Assembly (NCBI RefSeq): GCF_000349325.1 | Contig: NC_020504.1 | Span: 4,746,053 to 4,810,052, forward strand | Source of the DNA: Streptomyces davaonensis JCM 4913 | GTDB lineage: Bacteria; Actinomycetota; Actinomycetes; Streptomycetales; Streptomycetaceae | Length of the DNA stretch: 64,000 nt | Direction of reading: 5' to 3' | Shown: positions 60,637-64,000 of the stretch, piece after piece | How the letters are laid out: each line of letters begins with the position of its first letter | Numbering within the stretch: the stretch's first letter is position 1 | Notes under the pieces: model-generated | What the model saw: only the letters and a program-made list of their open reading frames with translations | The model's database searches: none | What the model was told of the DNA's origin: nothing | Program-made: the position numbers and the translations under genes

Positions 60637-61374
60637 TCAGCGGTGCTCCGGGTTGTCCGCGCCCGGGCGGCAGCCCGCGTCCCACTGCGAGCGCTGGTTG
60701 CCGTGCGCGGGGACGCCGCCCGCGCGCTTGAGCAGGGCGGCGAGGTGCATCAGGTTCCAGGTCATGAACGAGGTGTTGCGGTTGGTGAAGTCGTTCTCCG
60801 GGCCGCCCGAACCCGGGTCGAGGTACGACGGTCCTGGACCTGCCGGGCCGATCCAGCCGGCGTCGGCCTGGGGCGGGATCGTGTAGCCGAGGTGCTGGAG
60901 GCTGTAGAGGACGTTCATCGCGCAGTGCTTGACGCCGTCCTCGTTGCCGGTGATCAGACAGCCGCCGACCCGGCCGTAATAGGCGTACTGCCCCTGTGAG
61001 TTGAGCAGCGCGGAGCAGGCGTAGAGGCGCTCGATCACCCGCTTCGTCACCGAGCTGTTGTCGCCGAGCCAGATCGGGCCGGCGAGGACGAGGATGTCCG
61101 CGGCCATCACCCGCTCGTACAGTGCGGGCCACTCGTCGACGGCGAAGCCGTGCTCGGTCATGTCCGGGTAGACGCCGGGGGCGATGTCGTGGTCGACGGC
61201 GCGGATCTCGGACGTGGTGACGCCGCGCGACATCATGATCTCCGCGCTCTTGTCGATCAGTCCCTGGGTGTGGCTGAGCTGCGAGGACGGTTTGAGGGTG
61301 CAGTTGATGTAGAGGGCGGTCAGGTCGTCGAAGCGGTATTCGGCGTCCGCGCCGGGTGCTGGTGTGGCTGTCAT
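60637..61374 (-). CDS. Flavodoxin-fold NAD(P)H reductase
   Basis: The 245-aa protein has a flavodoxin-like fold of the NADPH-dependent FMN reductase (WrbA/MdaB-like) type: ALYINCTLKPSSQLSHTQGL (phosphate loop), ADILVLAGPIWLGDNSSVTK and GGCLITGNEDGVKHCAMNV. It probably uses FMN for two-electron reduction of quinones or similar acceptors. No partner gene is adjacent. Confidence 0.85.
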   Translation of the reverse strand: MTATPAPGADAEYRFDDLTALYINCTLKPSSQLSHTQGLIDKSAEIMMSRGVTTSEIRAVDHDIAPGVYPDMTEHGFAVDEWPALYERVMAADILVLAGPIWLGDNSSVTKRVIERLYACSALLNSQGQYAYYGRVGGCLITGNEDGVKHCAMNVLYSLQHLGYTIPPQADAGWIGPAGPGPSYLDPGSGGPENDFTNRNTSFMTWNLMHLAALLKRAGGVPAHGNQRSQWDAGCRPGADNPEHR

Positions 61375-61540
61375 GAGGGCAGCGTCTCGCGCGCGTTCCG
61401 GTTTGCCCCGGTCCGACGCGGCTCCGGCTGCCTTACGGAGTCATGACGTACCCGCGGGTGGCGACCGCTGCCGAGAAGACGCAAGCTCGTTGCGTGGCGG
61501 GCCTTCGAGGCGGGTCCGCCGGGGCGGAGGTGAGGCGACG

Positions 61541-61870
61541 ATGGCGTACGACGAAGGGCTGGCGGAGCGGATCCGGGAACGGCTCGGTGCGGACCCGGCC
61601 GTTACCGAGAAGCGGATGTTCGGCGGGGTGGCGTTCCTGTACGAGGGCAACATGGCCGTCGGTGTCACCGGTGACGACCTCATGGTCCGGGTCGGCCCCG
61701 ACGCGTCCGACGCGGCCCTCGCCCGGCCGGGCGCACGCGTCTTCGACATGACCGGCCGGCCGATGCGCGGCTGGGTCGTGGTCGACGGGGCCGCGGTCGC
61801 GGAGGACGGCACGCTCGGCGCCTGGCTCGACGAGGGACGCGCCTTCGCCGCGAGCCTGCCGCCCAAGTAG
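61541..61870 (+). CDS. TfoX N-terminal-domain protein
   Basis: The 109-aa protein has the TfoX-N pattern: ERIRERLGADPAVTEKRMFG, GVAFLYEGNMAVGV and DLMVRVGPD. In actinobacteria these are free-standing small proteins of unknown function, unlike the competence regulator TfoX. GGAGG lies 11 bp before the ATG. Convergent with the Na/Pi cotransporter gene. Confidence 0.85.
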   Translation: MAYDEGLAERIRERLGADPAVTEKRMFGGVAFLYEGNMAVGVTGDDLMVRVGPDASDAALARPGARVFDMTGRPMRGWVVVDGAAVAEDGTLGAWLDEGRAFAASLPPK

Positions 61871-61884
61871 GTCTCCGGCTCCTC

Positions 61885-62943
61885 TCAGACCACCCCCACC
61901 AGCACGATGACCAGGGCGGGCAGGGCGATGAAGACGGTGCCGAGGTAGACGGCGAGGACCCAGCGGTGCTCGGCCGCGACGCGTGCGAGGCGCTCGGCGC
62001 AGAACAGGGGTACGGGGCGCAGGAAGGGGATCACGTAGATCGTGATGATCGCGAAGAGGTTGTAGATCAGGTGGACGAAGGCTGCCTGGAGGCCGATCTT
62101 CGCGTCCTGGCCGACCCCCGCGAACGCCGCGAAGACCACCGTGAACGTGGTGCCGAGGTTGGAGCCGACGACCACGGGATGCACCTGTGCCGGTGTCAGG
62201 ATGCCCGTTCCGGCGAAGGGGACCAGGACGGACGTGGTGATGGTCGAGGACTGGGTGACGACGGTCACTCCCATGCCCGACGCCATGGCGAGGTAGGCGT
62301 TGCGGCCGACCGCCTTGATCAGGATGTCGCGGGCCCTGCCGACCATGAGGAGTTTGAGGAGGGTTCCGAGGTAGCGGACGGCGACCAGGATCAGCAGGGC
62401 GCCGATCAGGATCGTGAACAGCGGACCCAGTGCGCTGCTGACGTGCGAGGTCAACTGGATCACTCCGTGTTCCACCGGTCTGGTGGCCGCCCTGATGAAG
62501 TTGAAGTGGGCCGGGTTCGGCAGCCAGTCCGTGTCGTACAGCGCATCGGTCAGCGTCCCGCTGATGTGTTTCAGCGGATACCAGAGCAGCTCGATCGGGA
62601 AGAAGATCAGCAGCGCGAGCCAGTTGTAGAAGTCGTGGACCGTCGAGGCGCCCAGCGCCCTGCGGAACTCCGTGCGGTCGCCGATGAAGGTCAGGGCGAC
62701 CAGGCTCGTCGTCACGGTGGTGCCGACGTTCGCGCCCAGGATGATGGGGATCGCGCCCTCGATGGGCAGCGCGCCCGACCCCACGGCGGTGACGGCGATG
62801 GCCGTCGTCGTGGTCGACGACTGGATCAGGACCGTACCGAGAATGCCGACGCTCAGCCCGACCCACGGGTGCGCGGCGAAGGCGAACATGGTGTGCGCCG
62901 CGTCGCTGCCCAGCCCCGCGAAGCCGCGACTGATGATGCTCAC
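61885..62943 (-). CDS. Na/Pi cotransporter-like membrane protein; N-terminus unclear
   Basis: The 352 residues from GTG 62943 carry two copies of the NptA/PhoU-type motif (VLIQSSTTTTAIAVTAVGSG and VVTQSSTITTSVLVPFAGTG) and about eight spans, as in sodium-phosphate symporters. The frame continues upstream for about 50 codons with convincing family sequence (EALHLPAWTKALGRCG, VAGLIYLLICAVSIISRGF). It then meets a stop at 63097-63099 without any ATG, GTG or TTG. Either a start codon was lost, or a frameshift or rare start is involved. Starting at 62943 would remove the first membrane span. Confidence 0.75.
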   Translation of the reverse strand: MSIISRGFAGLGSDAAHTMFAFAAHPWVGLSVGILGTVLIQSSTTTTAIAVTAVGSGALPIEGAIPIILGANVGTTVTTSLVALTFIGDRTEFRRALGASTVHDFYNWLALLIFFPIELLWYPLKHISGTLTDALYDTDWLPNPAHFNFIRAATRPVEHGVIQLTSHVSSALGPLFTILIGALLILVAVRYLGTLLKLLMVGRARDILIKAVGRNAYLAMASGMGVTVVTQSSTITTSVLVPFAGTGILTPAQVHPVVVGSNLGTTFTVVFAAFAGVGQDAKIGLQAAFVHLIYNLFAIITIYVIPFLRPVPLFCAERLARVAAEHRWVLAVYLGTVFIALPALVIVLVGVV

Positions 62944-63096
62944 GGCGCAGATCAGCAGGTAGATCAGGCCTGCGACACCGCACCGGCCGAGGGCCTTGGT
63001 CCAGGCGGGGAGGTGAAGGGCTTCGGTGTCGCCGGAAGGAGTTCGCCCGGGTTCGTCTCCCTTTTCGTGCCCGTCGCGCGCGGTCTCTGCGGAGGC

Positions 63097-63393
63097 TCAA
63101 TGAGCTTCGCAATGCGTTCGGTCCTGACGACCGGGCTCGCTTTCCTGTCGGGTGGCGTCACGGTCGACGGCGCCGAGCAGGATCCGGGCCCGGCGCTCGA
63201 CCAGGATCGGGATGAAGGCCCTGATCCTCGCCTCGTGGAACGCCTCGTGCGCCGAGGCGACGGCCGCGTCCACGGCCTCCGGGGGGAGCGCGGGGTAGGC
63301 GGTCTTCAGCCCCTCCGCCACCCGGAGCAGGGCAACCGCCTCCTGCGCCGGGGCACTGTCGTCGTCCAGGGATGCCAGTTCGTCGGTCGTCAT
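63097..63393 (-). CDS. Small three-helix protein (DUF3562-like)
   Basis: The 98-aa protein starts at ATG 63393. The core (LRVAEGLKTAYPALPPEAVD, AAVASAHEAFHEARIRAFIP, ILVERRARILL) is the pattern of small three-helix-bundle dimerisation proteins common in actinobacteria. Its stop codon directly precedes the coding sequence of the Na/Pi cotransporter, so the two are probably one operon. Confidence 0.65.
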   Translation of the reverse strand: MTTDELASLDDDSAPAQEAVALLRVAEGLKTAYPALPPEAVDAAVASAHEAFHEARIRAFIPILVERRARILLGAVDRDATRQESEPGRQDRTHCEAH

Positions 63394-63487
63394 CTCACAA
63401 CCCCGGGAAGCTCGACGCTCGGCGCGGACCGCCTCCCTCATTCTCGGTTGAATCGCCCTGAACCGCCTCATGGGCGAACGGGCGACG

Positions 63488-64000
63488 TCACCACGAGGTC
63501 TTGAGGCCGAGCCCGCAGGTGCCGGACCACGTCGCGCCGTCCTGGCCGGTCAGTTCCACGACCACCTGGCCGCCCGGGTCCTGGCTGTAGGCGATCGTGC
63601 AGATCAGCTGGCGCCGAGCGGTGCTGCTCAGGCCCTTCACCGCCAGGGGCAGGCGGGTGCCGACCTTGCCGTCCGCGGAGGGGTCGACCTCGATCGTCGG
63701 GGTGGAGCCGGCCTCCGGAAGGGCGGTGGACAGGTCGACGGCCCGGTCCTCGTCGTTCGGGCCGTCGAGCAGCGCCAGGACGGCCCGCTCCGTCGGCACC
63801 GGTTCCGTCGCCTCCACGGAGCCGACCGTCCGCACCACGGGGCTCAGCCGTCCGTCGGGGGCACGGAAGAAGAGCAGGACGTCGTAGTCCCGGTTGAAGA
63901 AGGCCTGGAAGCTGGCGGGACCGCCCGCCTCGATGACGTCGGTCTCCTGGATGCCGCAGCCGCCGAGCAGCGGCATCGCCACCGCGAGGGCGACGGCCGC
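63488..64000 (-). CDS. GerMN-like lipoprotein, N-terminus beyond the window
   Basis: The frame is open to the right edge, where the encoded signal peptide (AAVALAVAMPLLGGCG) ends in a lipobox (LGGC). The domain that follows has the GerMN pattern: VLLFFRAPDGRLSPVVRTV, ERAVLALLDGP and DLSTALPEA. GerMN lipoproteins sit on the outer membrane face and are often encoded beside two-component systems, which would lie outside the window. Confidence 0.7.
   Translation of the reverse strand, partial: AAVALAVAMPLLGGCGIQETDVIEAGGPASFQAFFNRDYDVLLFFRAPDGRLSPVVRTVGSVEATEPVPTERAVLALLDGPNDEDRAVDLSTALPEAGSTPTIEVDPSADGKVGTRLPLAVKGLSSTARRQLICTIAYSQDPGGQVVVELTGQDGATWSGTCGLGLKTSW

Noticed and set aside
59495..60886. 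Plus-strand frame of 463 codons
   Set aside because: It crosses non-coding DNA and lies opposite two minus-strand genes with better starts; no recognisable protein pattern.

Overview
The window is high-GC actinobacterial chromosome, almost certainly Streptomyces. The evidence is a dnaK-grpE-dnaJ-hspR operon with HspR inverted repeats upstream, many secreted FG-GAP and fibronectin-type proteins with GTG or TTG starts, a 191-aa Dcd, and a conjugative integrating element of the pSAM2/SLP1 type (actinomycete integrative and conjugative element, AICE) in a tRNA gene.

Chromosomal left part (1-25.8 kb). A truncated LuxR-like regulator and a sugar-binding lipoprotein are followed by two large secreted proteins. 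Next come the HspR-controlled chaperone operon, a degenerate WecA/MraY-type membrane protein, and an EtfD-like membrane iron-sulfur oxidoreductase. After these lie small membrane proteins, four consecutive FG-GAP proteins, a Yip1-like protein, a frameshifted GYD-domain gene, and a coupled phosphoribosyltransferase-dcd pair. The section ends at tRNA-Gly(CCC).

Mobile part (25.8-58.8 kb). The 3' end of tRNA-Gly is present three times in the same orientation: 25768-25815, 40218-40265 and 58790-58835. Each copy is followed directly by a similar terminator hairpin. The first interval (14.4 kb) is a complete-looking AICE with integrase, excisionase, rolling-circle Rep, Spd-type spread genes, a TraB/FtsK DNA pump and GntR regulators. 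Its variable cargo includes a GntR/DUF1152 pair, a Phd-like regulator with its own operator, and two lower-GC membrane genes that appear to share a domain plan. The second interval (18.6 kb) has no integrase or tra genes and keeps only a 153-bp piece of an AICE rep gene. It looks like a decayed element that can move only in cis, carrying metabolic and stress cargo.

The most interesting cargo is at 47.1-55.1 kb. It contains a metallo-beta-lactamase/double-rhodanese protein coupled to an MFS transporter, and divergently an ArsR-rhodanese repressor coupled to a cysteine desulfurase and a TusA-like protein. Facing these is an operon of an ECF sigma factor, an RsrA-like zinc anti-sigma factor and an ArsM-like methyltransferase. 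Across a 16-bp-arm inverted repeat lies a second ArsM-like methyltransferase coupled to a four-helix membrane protein. I read this as a sulfane-sulfur or chalcogen/metalloid stress island under two thiol-sensing switches; the substrate is not known. VOC-YCII-ECF42 sigma and MarR-methyltransferase modules follow.

Right chromosomal part (58.8-64 kb). Small hypothetical genes and a methyltransferase remnant are followed by a flavodoxin-like reductase, a TfoX-N protein, a Na/Pi cotransporter-like protein without an obvious start codon, and a GerMN-like lipoprotein cut by the window edge.
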